Source: Stachybotrys elegans (Eukaryota; Ascomycota; Sordariomycetes; Hypocreales; Stachybotryaceae). Taken from it: a stretch of 64,000 nt of DNA. Under the pieces are notes generated by a model. That model was not told the DNA's origin and did not search any database. It saw only the letters and a program-made list of their open reading frames with translations. Numbering within the stretch: the first letter of the stretch is position 1; every line of letters begins with the position of its first letter. Shown one piece after another: positions 42,904 through 53,584 of this stretch. The position numbers were made by a program, and so were the translations under genes. Where the stretch lies: assembly GCA_020746835.1 (NCBI GenBank), contig JAGPNK010000039.1:62001-126000 (forward strand), in the 5' to 3' direction.

Positions 42904-43996
42904 ATGCCGCCATTATCCTTCCTTCTATCTTTGTTGGCGCTTTGTGTCTTGATCGGTGCCCAGGATATCTGCGAACCTGTGTCGCTCTTCAAACATGCTC
43001 ATTGTCCTCTACCAAGTCGCCTTCTATCATTGGACCATCCTATTATAAGTCTCTCCAGAGACCATGACAGGCTGCAGAAAGATCTGGAAGACACATACCG
43101 CAATGGGGGACAAATACTCAAGGAATACTTTTATGATCATGGTAACTGGGACAGTGTCGCTCGAAAATCACCTCAGACTGATGGCGATCTTGATATTCTG
43201 TACCAACACATGTCACATATCGTTGGAAAATTGGAGAGCTCATCGATAATCTTTGAGCTTGGTCCAAGGTATCTGCCATCATCCATGCCAGTAAAGATGC
43301 TAACATCGTACCAGCACATACATGAAAAAGTCACGCGCCATTCTCGATGCACTCGAAGCGACCGGATTCCACTACTGGTACGTCCTGGTGGAATATAACC
43401 AGGATATCATCTCCAAGATCGAAGAACTACAGAAGGATTATAGTCGGATCACCTTCATTGTTATATGCGGAGACTTCGACCAAGCCTTTCCTATAGCACG
43501 AGAGTTAGCCCATGGGAGAACAGCAGCCTTAATTTCTTTGGGAAGCACCTACACGAATGCCGAAAGGAACGTCCTTGGCAACAGGTTTGGGACCTGGGGT
43601 AGCATTGCCTCTGGTGCTATACTTAGCCAACACTCGCACCCAAAAGATGACTGGCACAAACATTACCATTCCCCGGAAATGATGGAATTTATCTACGAAG
43701 CATTCAAACGGGCCGATAAAATAATTGGAAAAACTTTGTTCAGTGACTCGAGACCGCTACCATGCCGTTACACACCGACCAGCCACGCCTATAGGTTTCA
43801 ACTTAATAACGGCATGATCATTGAAGTGTTCCCATCCATCAAATCCAACGACGCGGCCATACTGGACCACTCAATCCACAAGCCAATGGTCTTCAGCGAA
43901 GTCTTGGGTGCTGAGAGTACAACAATGAGTAAGTTCGATCTCTCTTACAATGGCATGATCTATTCTAACACCGCTAGAATTATTTATTTTCGATAA
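42904..43996 (+). CDS. EgtD/EasF-type SAM methyltransferase-like protein, 348 aa
   Basis: Exons 42904-43268 and 43315-43996 are joined in phase 2 by a 46-nt intron (GTATCT, GCTAAC, ACCAG). Resemblance is to the histidine-specific methyltransferase fold (PF10017; EgtD, EasF and related fungal N-methyltransferases): LYQHMSHIVGKL helix, SSIIFELGP strand, RAILDALEATG helix, WYVLVEYNQD, then ITFIVICGDFDQAF and AALISLGSTYTNAER, and a C-terminal SEVLGAEST. The normal E-L-G-S-G SAM loop is E-L-G-P-S here, so cofactor binding may be weakened. The usual catalytic C-terminal extension seems short. The N-terminus is odd for this cytosolic family: residues 1-19 form a good signal peptide (PLSFLLSLLALCVLIGA with a plausible cut before Gln). 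Start context is strong. The substrate is unknown; no secondary-metabolite genes adjoin. Confidence 0.72.
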
Positions 43997-44701
43997 TCCC
44001 CACTTGAGGGAGGAATAAGAAGTCAAACGCAGCTCCCCCCGACTACATATGCTTTGCTGCCGCAGGCGCAGCCCCCTCATTGTTCTCTGGCTCCGGCCAA
44101 CGGGTGATGGCAGCTACAGTCTGACAATTCCTTCATTGCTTGATTCTGTTCTTTGGTCCTGCGGGTAGCATACACTATTGTCCTTTTTCTCTCGCTGCAT
44201 GCATTTACTCCATCATAAGAAGCCAAATGATCATGTATGTAGACGGGAGATGATGGGGGAGTCGTCTTAAGCTACAGTCAATCAATTCAACTGTCTACCT
44301 ACGCTTCCATTGCTAAGCCCTGCTATTGTAATTGCAGTACTGGGATATCCACTTCGCAGAGGAGAGTAGACACGCGGCACGCTGACATGTGATTAGACGA
44401 TTAGCAAAAGGCCGATCTGGATTGAGAGGGAGCTGACGAGTTGGCACGATCGCAACCACGCCAGCTGGTGGGCCGAGACTCAGCTCGGATCACTCAGCTC
44501 GGGTCGTCCGCCGATCACTCAGGTCACTCTCTCTTCGGCCTTCCCGATGGATTGCTCTTCTAGCCATCTACTTATTATCTCCCTAGAACGCACATTGTTT
44601 TATTACTCCTTCTCGACCATCTTCCTTCTACCAACATCGCCATCAGCATCACGCATAATAACTGCCACTTACACGGAATTATCTCACTTCAAATCATTGC
44701 A
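43997..44701. other. Intergenic between methyltransferase-like and bZIP genes
   Basis: Contains the duplicated block 44,030-44,215 and then the bZIP promoter. GCTCGGATCACTCAGCTCGGGT and related words iterate near 44,470-44,525. No ORF supported. Confidence 0.55.
44030..44215 (+). repeat. Dispersed repeat, copy A (partner at 63.3 kb)
   Basis: Shares CCCCCCGACNACATA-GCTTTGCTGC, CCCTCATTGTTCTC, GCTCCGGCCAAC, CAATTCCTTCATTG-like and GCTGCA(T/C)GCA blocks in order with 63,330-63,480. Both are in the same orientation, about 19.3 kb apart. Confidence 0.8.
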
Positions 44702-45513
44702 ATGGCCCCGCGCAAAGGCATGTCCATCCTGCTCATCATTCTCCCTGAAGCACCCTCACCAGAGATGTATCTAACTTAGTAGGAATTGCAGGAACCCGCC
44801 GTGTCTCAACCTTGAGTCCTGCTCAGCTAGAACGCAAGCGTGCCAACGATCGTGAAGCTCAGAAAGCCATTCGACAACGTACCCGCGTACGCATTGAGAC
44901 GCTCGAGGCCGATATTGAGAGACTCAAGGCCTCTATTTCTTTCCAGAATCTCCAGGCCCTCTCTCAGCGCAATGAAGTGCTCGAAAGGGAGGTAGCGGCC
45001 CTCAAGGAGGCTCTCAATGCCGCCAGCGGCCTTCAGAAGGCTTCCTATTCTTCCGGAACTTGCGACTACACTTGTCTCGACTGCAGGCCGCCCTCTTATG
45101 CCATCCAAAACCCGGAACAATGGTTGCCCACTACGCCTGCCGTATCCAACTTTTCCTCGGGCGTGCCCAGCCCAACGTCGTCCGTACTTGACCCCTCCAA
45201 CAGCCGCGAAACCAGCAGTGCCTTGAGCAGCAGCGCCGGTTACCCCATGGAACCCAATTCTGGCTACGGCGACGGCGGTCACAGGGTTATGGATTCCCAG
45301 CTGGAGGGAGGCGGGCCAATGGTGATGGGGTGGAATGACATAATCACGACCCCCGTTGCAGCTGCCCAGACCCATCAAGATCGGATGCTCTTTATCCCCG
45401 GAGATTGTATCCAGCTACCTGTACGAACTCGTACAGAGGGACTAACCCCTGGGGTTACAGAATTTCCCGATGGATCGGGAAATCCTATGCAGTCATTTAC
45501 GTCATTGAGCTAG
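44702..45513 (+). CDS. bZIP transcription factor, 245 aa, with GC-AG intron
   Basis: The second exon (44792-45513) encodes LSPAQLERKRANDREAQKAI, the basic region of a fungal bZIP subfamily, followed by heptad leucines (LEADIERLK, NEVLEREVAALKEAL) to about residue 85. A CTYTCLDC-like Cys pair and a long Ser/Pro/Gly-rich tail follow. The frame enters from 44792 with no nearby ATG. MAPRKG at 44702-44717 joins perfectly to TRRVSTLSP if the intron uses AAAG/GCATGT as donor, a GC-AG intron of 74 nt with ATCTAAC and TTGCAG. The 5' ORF at 44547 is then leader. Asn-to-Arg spacing in the basic region is one residue longer than in classic bZIPs, as usual for this NDREAQ subfamily. It is a DNA-binding regulator, probably nuclear; targets unknown. 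Confidence 0.87.
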
Positions 45514-47885
45514 ATGAATGTATATACCACCGTTCTTTGATGCTGACCGAAGGGAGAGTCGATATCCAGCAAGCATCCCTCATCACAAGTGGACCCCAAC
45601 GGATGGGCTGCCATCACAACACTCCTGTGAGGAGTGCTGGGCCGACATTTCTCTGGTTCTTCATGTAATTATAACAGCCGATGGGCGAGACTGGTGCCCG
45701 TAGAAATTTACGCATTCTAGCTCAATCAAAGTCTAGGCTGTTGAGGCCTGTAGCAGCAACTGAACTACACTCAAACATTTAAAGTAGAGAGAAGGCATGA
45801 AACCAGGACGCGCATCAACGCTCAGCACCAAGACCAACGCGCACTTCAATGATATCTGCCAGGATCTGGAGGAGGGTGTCACGAGCTGTCTGACCACCAC
45901 TGTCCCTTCCCCCCTGTAGCCCAAGGAAGATGGAGGGAGGTCGAGACTTACAACTATCGCTATTATCCTGCTCCGTTATCAGCCCTCCTCATCTAGGCCT
46001 TGCCAAACTCATTGATGGGTCCACGTCCCCACACACCACATATCCCACATCCTGTATATGGCGGTCATCGGGGACAGGACCCGGCTTCTTGCCGCCGTTT
46101 CGCTCGCAAGCGACCCTCCATGTACGGCTGGTTGTGTCGACGGCCCCCATCCCTTGGTCACAGGACCATCACTTCCTCCTTATCAGCGATGCAGCCGCCG
46201 GGACTTCTGTTCCCCCTGTACTTACCCCTCCACCTTGTTCCCTCCAGCTCGTATTGGGCCTGCAGTGGTACAGCCTTGCAGATGCACCTACCCTCCTCAT
46301 GACGATGAGACATCCTCGCTGTCCATGGGCCCGCCGCCACCGGCTGTCAGCAGTAGTGCCACCTGAGTGATGCGGAAGTTGGAGGCCAGTGCATGAGCGA
46401 TGAGGCTCGGGAATCATCTTGCCCCTGATTTTGTGGGCATTGGGCAACCAGAATGCTACCGCCAATTGTCCGCGTCAGCGACGCTCCCCATAGGCGCGTG
46501 TACCATCACTTCTCAGCGGGGACGGGGGGACGGGCCGTGTGCGCAGGTGTGAAGGCCTTTGCAATATCAACTTGTTTGGTGTGGTTTGGCACCAAGCCTT
46601 AATCATGTATCTCTTTACTGTCTTTATTTTTTTCTTCGTTACCACAAGCAAAAGGTTGTCATATCCAGTTCTCAGACATGTACCACCAGGCAAGCGTTGT
46701 CTTGTTCCGATGTAGACAAGGAGCAAGCTACTTGCTCCATAGAGGGTCAGGTATTTCCCGTCCCGCCATCAGTACCTAGTGATACATGTATAGGGACGCG
46801 TCAAGACGCGTCTCTATACCTTGTATTCCTGGAGCAAAGTCAGGGATGGGGATCAGGGGTCCGTATTGAGTCTTTGTATTCGTTTACGACTTGTGCACTG
46901 TGGACCGTGCTTTATGCTTGGATTATGATGATCATTTCTTCCTGCAGTTGCCGACCTACACGCATGCCTCCCTAGCCACCGTGATGGCACGTGCTTCCTT
47001 ACTGTGCGGTTACACAGTAGCCTGATTGCTCATTGCTCTACACGAAGTTGTTCTGATACCTGAGTACCGGTTTGCTGCTTTGCAGCCATTTCGCTCGCAA
47101 GTGACCTCCATCTCCGGCAGAGTGCTGTATGATGCATTGGCTTAACTGGCTAATTGCTCTGTAGCCCCTATCTCTTGCCATTGGATCGTCCTTGAAGGAA
47201 GCGTCTTACCAAGGATGTAGCCGCCGGACAAGGAACACATGGCTATAGCGACAGGCGAGCCAAGCCTGACAAGTGGCTTGCAGGGAAGTGAGGAGGTAGG
47301 CACAGAAAGCCAGCTGTCTGCCACTAGATGTCAGCCACGTCGACTACAATTGTGCCGCCTGAATCATACATATGCATATATTGGCCGCGGCCACCTTGGC
47401 CGCCCTGACCGTCTCTTCCAAGCGACCCAATCCCATATAGTATTGTGCGGGTTGCATGATGGTGCTAACTTTTTGACCTGGGTGGACACCATTTGCCTTC
47501 GCCCACACCACAGCGCCTTGATTGGAGCATCCTGTAACCACCGCATCGTCGTCCCCGTTCATTACTTGTTCCCTCCATGCCTATAGCCTGGCTTACTATT
47601 CTCCTGCATTTGTAATGCAGCGCTGCAATGTCTTACGCCCCCAACCTGTCTTGCCACCGGTCATCCCTCGGCGATGAACTATAAGAACCCCTTTCGTCCT
47701 CCGATTGTAATGAATCTTTTCGTTCGTTTGAACCACCAGCATGAAACCATCTTCCTCTTTTTAGGGAAACTAAGTATGTGTCTATGTCCATCTTCTCTGT
47801 TATATCCTTTTTACTAATTTCAGGGCTCATTACTGTCAGAAGAGAATTTACCAAGAAATCAGCCTTCTCTTTAACAAACGCAAAA
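45514..47885. other. Long repeat-derived interval
   Basis: No gene supported; the longest frame (45930-46370) has no motif. Blocks are shared with 41.1-42.8 kb: CTGACCACCACTGTCCC at 45,890, TGATGCATTGGCTT at 47,128, GCCACGTCGAC at 47,335. Pyrimidine runs near 46,625 resemble those at 41,510 and 42,415. The two intervals look like rearranged, diverged copies of one element. Confidence 0.55.
46788..46819. repeat. 15-bp inverted repeat, 2-nt loop
   Basis: GTATAGGGACGCGTC, AA, GACGCGTCTCTATAC: 14 of 15 pairs match. It could form a tight hairpin or cruciform. It lies inside the repeat-derived interval, not next to a gene end. Confidence 0.92.
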
Positions 47886-48182
47886 ATGTCGGAGAAATTT
47901 AAGGTGTATCTTAAAAAGGACCGGTCTCGTGGTAAGTAAAATACTGAACTTTGCGATACATCCGTGAGCTAACAATATTCCATAGTCGAGACAATGGGCG
48001 AAGTGAAAGCTGAGGGAAAACTTAAGGATTTACGCTGTGATTGGGACTTTGAGGGATGTGATTTGGATGACGAAGATGAAATCCTTATCGTGAAGCCTCG
48101 TGATGCAATGGATATAATTGGGGGAGCTATTGTGGTGGTATGCTATGCTATAGCTATACGTAATACTTTGTTTGGTGGTTAG
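47886..48182 (+). CDS. 80-aa protein, possible ubiquitin-like fold plus membrane helix, Gly-Gly end
   Basis: Exons 47886-47931 and 47986-48182 are joined in phase 1; the intron has GTAAGT, GAGCTAAC and CATAG. All signals are textbook, so this small gene is probably real. The first ~55 residues alternate strands and acidic turns (KFKVYLKKDRSR, KDLRCDWDFEG, DLDDEDEILIVK). The final segment recalls the end of Rad60/SUMO-like folds, where a D-D-E-D-x-I-x-V strand closes the sheet; this is a pattern impression only. Residues about 60-75 are hydrophobic (IIGGAIVVVCYAIAI) and would span a membrane, and the protein stops exactly at FGG. Alternatively it is a simple tail-anchored micropeptide. Confidence 0.6.
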
Positions 48183-48711
48183 GTTGGAGGCAAGTCTACA
48201 GTACCCAAACATGTCTCATTTACTCTCCATCGCGGTGCTCCCACGTGACAATAATCTCAAGATCAGTGGAAGTGCGCGTATCGCCACGTCAACCTGCAAT
48301 GTTAAGCTGCAGTGCCACCTGAGTTACGAATGTTGTTGGACGGCAAGACCTCATGAGTCGAGACTCACCTCAGCAGCCTCGGTGTCGGGCCAGCGTGAAC
48401 GAGAAAGAGAAAGACTATACATCCAGGCACTTCCCCCTCAGACCGTGTCCTCCTCAGCCCAAGAGAAGGAACCCTCCTATGGAAATCAAGTCAACCTATA
48501 ATGGATCTAGCTTAGGCAGGCTATTTATTGAAAGCAGGGGTGACTGAGGACTGATACAATCAGCATTTGCCACTTTGGTGTATATAACTGTTAAATTGAA
48601 CAATTTGCTTTCTCTTGGATCCCGCTATGCGCATTCAGTAAATGTTTATGTTGTAGTAGTTTATTGGAGGTCCGCCACGTTGAGCAATATTGCTATCACC
48701 AAACTATGCTG
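48183..48711. other. Intergenic, no gene recognised
   Basis: Short plus-strand frames (109 codons or fewer) with a GAGAAA run at 48,400-48,415. Convergent 3' flanks of the 80-aa gene and the four-helix membrane gene. Confidence 0.5.
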
Positions 48712-49179
48712 TCAAGAACCCATCCGGCTCATGGCGTTTCTTCTGAATATCCCAATTAGAAAACCCAGGCCCAACAAAGCCGCCAGAATAAGGCTAGTGA
48801 TGGCAGTAAATTGCGCAGCAAGGATAAGTCGCTCAGGCCCTTCGGCTGCAAATAGCCTCCACCATTTCAAGGCCTTGTCGCCTAGGAGACTATATGCAAT
48901 CAGTAGGAAGATTGATTCTAAGCCTCCACCGAAGTTGAGAGATTTGGACTGGCGAATGAGCATGAAGAGGCGGAAGCCAGTGTGCGCAACAGATATCCAG
49001 TACGTGGCTATTGCCAGTTCAGCCCATCTACTCTCACTAGAGATGCCTTGATTGTCGAAATGGCGGTGGATCATCAACGCATAAATGGTGACGAAGACAC
49101 TCAACGTTATAGAGCCAGCAAGGTCGATGAGTGCAGAGAATAATAGCCATTTTTCTACCGCACTTACAGGTCGTGCCAT
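48712..49179 (-). CDS. Four-helix membrane protein, 155 aa
   Basis: A single exon from ATG 49179. Four hydrophobic helices are visible at about residues 12-36, 52-74, 86-105 and 118-143, separated by short charged loops, with a basic C-terminal tail (FRRNAMSRMGS). No signal peptide is needed; the first helix would act as signal anchor. No family motif. The clean helix pattern in a 155-codon frame is unlikely by chance, so I consider it a real integral membrane protein of unknown role. Confidence 0.65.
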   Translation of the reverse strand: MARPVSAVEKWLLFSALIDLAGSITLSVFVTIYALMIHRHFDNQGISSESRWAELAIATYWISVAHTGFRLFMLIRQSKSLNFGGGLESIFLLIAYSLLGDKALKWWRLFAAEGPERLILAAQFTAITSLILAALLGLGFLIGIFRRNAMSRMGS

Positions 49180-50335
49180 CTAGGACGGTGTCGGGGTGAT
49201 GCTGAGTAGACAGTAAATGCTTAATATTATCGGGAAGCTGCCTCGGGGCAAAGAGTATGGGCCTGTACTTAACATAGCTACACAATCCGTATACTTACGA
49301 TTATATCAATGTATATTGCACTCAGATGAAAGAGTCAATAATCACTGTTGCAGGTGGGCCGAACGGTTGACGTAGCGTGAGGCTGTTGGTCGGAGGCTGC
49401 CGTGGCGATGGTGGCGTTGGGCGGCCAGATATGGCTTCAGCCACAAAGTGCTTCGGCCGAGTAACGTGATCAAGGCCGTGTGACTGTCTTGCAGCGGGCA
49501 CCAAGGCCTTCCACCAAGCTGGCTGCGCCGCCTCCTTTTCTGGCTTATGTCATTGCGTCCCGAGTAAACACGTAAGAGTGGTTAGCCCGGTGTTCTCGGC
49601 ACGTGTACGAAATATCCTCGACAGTTAGGGTTTGAGTATCTCCAAGCATCAATAATGGCAATGGGCAGGCAACGTAGCGAATAGGAACTACCGTTTGCAA
49701 AAGCATCCCCGAATGACACGCAGGATTTCCTGTTTGTATGCCCCAATGGTATATAGACCAATGACTTCAAGGAGGCTCCCTCTAACAATAAAGACAATAT
49801 TAGATCAATAGAGGACAATTGGTTAGAAAATTCGATTGAAAAAGCTTGTGGCTGCGGCTGATGTTAAAGCTTTCCAGCTACAATCGGTCGGGAGCTTCCG
49901 TCGTGATGCCGCCGTGGCGTTGGCGCCTAGAGAAGGCTTCTACGAGAAGGCTTCGGCAGGTGATACAGTCAAGGGAATGAGACGTATTGGGCAGGGAGGT
50001 CATTCTTGCTCCCACTTGTTTAAAGATCTCTTAGTCGGTTGTAAGACCCTCGTTAAGAATAAGGTCAACAAAGCAAGAGCAAAAGAGTTGGTGGCGCCCA
50101 CTTCGGAGGTTCTATGGCATGCCTGCGTGGAGGAACGCTGGCCAGTAAGCCAGGCTCTATATCTGTCCAACAAGATGAATTGAAAGCCCCCACCACCAAC
50201 CGCGTTAGCCTCCCTATGGGACCGTAGTTCGTGAAGAGTTGATAAACTATTTCTGGCTCAACAATTTCTCCTCAAGCAAAGGAATCTGTCGTAAAGTAAC
50301 TCATCGAGGCCGGGGATGACCTTCTTCAAGAAGCC
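49180..50335. other. Diverged duplicate DNA downstream of F-box gene
   Basis: About 49,360-49,480 is similar to 53,235-53,345 (GAGGCTG.TGG..GGAGGCTGC, then GATGGTGG.GT and GGCTTCAGCC.CAA). About 49,725-49,850 matches 53,070-53,170 and the reverse complement of 52,560-52,700. The 115-codon frame 49836-50183 starts in this repeat and is not called. Confidence 0.6.
49725..49850 (+). repeat. Repeat copy with C-to-T/G-to-A bias
   Basis: Aligned by eye to the reverse complement of 52,560-52,700, most differences are C-to-T or G-to-A in this copy: TTCG/TTTG, GTGTG/GTATG, ATACAG/ATATAG, TTCGAG/TTCAAG, GACGAT/AACAAT, ATCAG/ATTAG. A third copy lies at about 53,070-53,170. Confidence 0.75.
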
Positions 50336-52328
50336 TCATACATACAGAGGATAGCTCGCCCAGGGATCAGAGTAAGCTTTGCGTATACACCATGGTTTAT
50401 GGCGCCCTCCAGTCTCATCAAACAAGTCCTTCACAATACGGACCCATGTGTCGCCCCGATCCAGACGTGCCTCGATGAACTCGAATTGTTCGTTGCTGAG
50501 GCTGTAATTAGGCTCCTCTAGCCAATCCCCTTCCTCCCATTCCATCTCCTCACACCTGTCATACTCATCGCTTATCTTGTGAAACGCCATAGGCCCAAGG
50601 TGGCTTGTACCCATAAGTTCAACACTACGCACCATATATTAGCAGTGGGTGATCAATGGCGGTGGGTCGAAGGCTCACATATCATGCCAGTTGCCAAGCA
50701 CGCCTCGGGCGCTGCGCACACCGCCAATCTGAATACCTTCACATTCTCGCCGCTCCTCACCACAGATAATGGACAATGTCCAGTTGACCTCACCCTCTTC
50801 GGTAAGTCGCACTGTGCCTTTTACAGTAAAAAGGTCAGTAACTTGTTTCCTTCACTTATAAATGTGGCTTACCTCGGACCCTGGATACCGTCCCATCTCC
50901 TGTAACGCGCTTCGATATGCCAGCGAAATGCACAACAGGCAAGGCCTGACCATCGTTTGGACCCGGTGGCTCGATCTTGGTCACATAAATACGCATTTGA
51001 GTCCTATCGATTTCCGGGTCCGGGACGTAGCCATGACGATAAAAGCTCCAGCAAGAGGGAGTATACTGGGGTGCTAGATCAGTGTATGCTCCTTTTGCCA
51101 AGATGAAAGCGGGAATGAAAGGCTACAAACTCGGTACCAAGTGCCAGTAACTCCAAAGGGGTCACTGGCCTCCAGACTCAAGGGATCGAGCATTTTAGCA
51201 GATCCGCGATAGCTATGCGACCAAGCCCCATGGAACGGAGTGGCTGAGCGAACAAGGCCAATGCTATTCTTTTCTCTTTCCACAAAACGGTGGATGAGAA
51301 TAAAAGCAATCTCGACCTTCTCCCAGTCTACCTGGTCTGTACCACTTATAAATGGGCCCCGTCTGTCATCTGCGTGCTCATAATTAAGGAACCTCGTAAG
51401 TGCCCAGGAACAAATACGATTACCGGGGTCGCTGATGTCTGTAAGAGGTTGGCCGTAGAGACAGTGAAGCTTGGCACTCCTTTGGAATTCCGCTTTATAT
51501 AGGCCTCTAGATGAGGAAGGTCGCGAATGCTCACGCTGCAATAGATAAGATTGTTGCATATGGGCTTTTTGGGCAAAGTTATGGTTGAATAACTGAGCCA
51601 AGAACTTTGCGTTCCGTGAATGGAAAGTTCTATTGTCGGCATGATCAGATATGGCGTCAATATTAGGAGAGGCATTGGCTAGGAGGCGGTCCGCTGTCTC
51701 CCAGACAAAGAATAGCTCATTGTTGCCAAGTTTGGGCTGGCGGCATAGATACTGCGCCTTGACTAGGTCTCGTAGCTCTTTTTCCCAGTTGAGCATTTGA
51801 TTCTTGGGAGGGTTATCCTTTAAGAGGTAATTAGTTTAGTAGTCATTTCTCTAGGTTTCTCTAACTTACCAAAGTATTAAGATAGACAGCATAGTATAGT
51901 GATTGGTTGGTTTTGGAGAATTTGCGGAATTCCTGGCATACGAGAGGTAGAACGAAGAGGTCTGAAGGTAGAAGCCATTGGAAAATTTCGTGTAGTATTT
52001 CTCCTGGCATAGAGGTTAGGTGCGCAACTACACACCTGTCGAGATTCCTCGTTGTGCTAGCAGACATCTCGCATGGAGAGAATGGCAGCAGTTTGGCGAT
52101 ATCTTTGGGCTCATCAGGGTTGTGAACATCAGTTGTTGTTACGCGCTGGCGCTTGCAAGGGGGCTTCTCATCAATTGCCGGTGAATCGTACTCCGGCCTG
52201 CGGACTGTAGCCTGAGGGTTGGCCTTGACTTCTTGCAAAGCAGTTCTTCTCCGTGATGGTGGCCGGGCTCCCTGCCAAGGTGAGGGAGGCACCTGCTGCA
52301 GCAAGTCAACATCAGCTGGGCTGGCCAT
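50336..52328 (-). CDS. F-box protein, 588 aa, five exons
   Basis: The exons are 52328-51870, 51817-51131, 51065-50873, 50817-50679 and 50624-50336, and all junction phases agree. Most introns have strong donors (GTAAGT, GTAAGC, GTGAGC); intron 2 (GTTTGT..CCCCAG) is weaker. Residues 104-140 form an F-box (LTSMPGEILHEIFQWLLPSD, then LPLVCQEFRKFS). The remainder follows a common ascomycete F-box family: WEKELRDLVKAQ, ELFFVWETADRLLA, AKLHCLYGQPL, VDWEKVEIAFILIHRF, DPFGVTGTWYR, VTKIEPPGPNDGQALPVVHF, GTVRLTEEGEVNWTLS, GIQIGGVRSARGVLGNW and LGPMAFHKISDE. The acidic tail after that is not part of the usual family. It would act as a substrate adaptor of an SCF ubiquitin ligase. The N-terminal 100 residues are disordered and basic. 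The gene looks intact, in contrast to the pseudogenes nearby. Confidence 0.86.
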
Positions 52329-53584
52329 TGCAGGAGGTCGTGGCTGAACTTGAATGCCTTGAGATGGAATTGTGTAAATAGAGAAGGTAAGAAGTTTGGG
52401 CTGGCCAAATTGCTAGTTTTTTAGGTTGGTGAGGAGGGGAGGGAGGGTAGGGAGGGTCGAGGTTAAAGAGGGAGCAGGGAGGGGTACTTATACCTCTGCT
52501 GTATTCGCCAGAGGGCCTGGGCAGCGCATGCACTAATCGAACAGACCAGCCATATGCTATCCTGGCACTTTTCTCAATCGAATTTTCTAACCAATTGTTA
52601 TCTATTGATCTGATATCGTCTTTATCGTCAGAGGGGGCCTCCTCGAAGTCCTTGGTCTGTATCCCATTGGGGCACACGAACGGGAAATCCCACATGCTGT
52701 CCTGGCAGAAGAAGTTAACATAGCTGAGTCCAGGTGCCTGATTACCTCCGTGTAGCGACATCACATCTGTTGGACGCAAGCACTCGGATTATTTCTTTAT
52801 TCGCCGGGAGACAGCCTTTCGCCAGTTTATTGCCCTATGTGTATGTCATGACCCGTGACCTAAGTCCCCGGGTAGCCTCGAGGCCCCAGCGAGGCCGCAG
52901 ACCGGCGCTGGGATAACTTAGTTCCGGATAGAATATCTAGAGCAGGGACTGCATTGAAGCGGAAGGGCAAGAATTGAAACCGTCACCAACCCAGACCTAG
53001 CTGCGAGACCCCTACGACTCTATTGCGTGCCTATTCACTCTTCTAGCAGACCCAAATTCCTGACAGTGTATGGGATTTCCTGTTCGTATGCCCCAATGAG
53101 ATACAAACCAGCGACTTCGAGGAGGCCCCAAGACAATCTCAATCCACGGATGACAATTGGTGAATGGCGGCGGATACCCAACGCAAAAATAAGCACACTC
53201 AACTTTATGGAGCCAGCCCTAGATTGGCGAAAGCGTGAGACTGGTTAGAGGCTGCTGTACCGATGGTGGTGTCGGATATCCAATATTGGCTTCAGCCCCA
53301 AGTACTTTGGCCAAGTGATGTGGTCAAGGCGCATGGCCAGACAACTCGGCCATGGCCACATTGCTCTTTCAATGTCACTAAGAAACGCAACTAGCACGAA
53401 TTGAAAAGATGTCCCACAAATGGGTAAACTTAAAAACAACAATGATGCCAAAATGTTCAGTCTGCTATACTTCCTCAAATACTGTGCAACAACCACCAAT
53501 AGGATGAGAGGGCTCTTGGGAGAGGCTCGGGAATGTATCCAGTTGAATCCGTCCGTCGTTTGATTCCTCATATCGCCCAGAGAC
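52329..53584. other. F-box promoter and repeat copies
   Basis: 52,560-52,700 (minus-strand sense) and 53,070-53,170 (plus) are copies of the same sequence as 49,725-49,850; 53,235-53,345 matches 49,360-49,480. The minus-strand frame 52312-52779 runs through the repeat (WDFPFVCPNGIQTKDFEEAP) and may be the best preserved copy of a small coding piece, but no start or partner exon was found. Confidence 0.55.

Noticed and set aside
45930..46370. 146-codon plus-strand frame as a gene
   Set aside because: Overlaps two other open frames in the same GC-rich stretch, has low-complexity Pro/Ser/Arg text and shares repeats with 41-43 kb.
48353..48547. Ser/Pro/Arg-rich small frame at 48.4 kb
   Set aside because: Chance-length frame over a GAGAAA run; no intron or start context.
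49836..50183. 115-codon frame as a gene
   Set aside because: Starts within a mutated repeat copy, has no motif and no splice partner.
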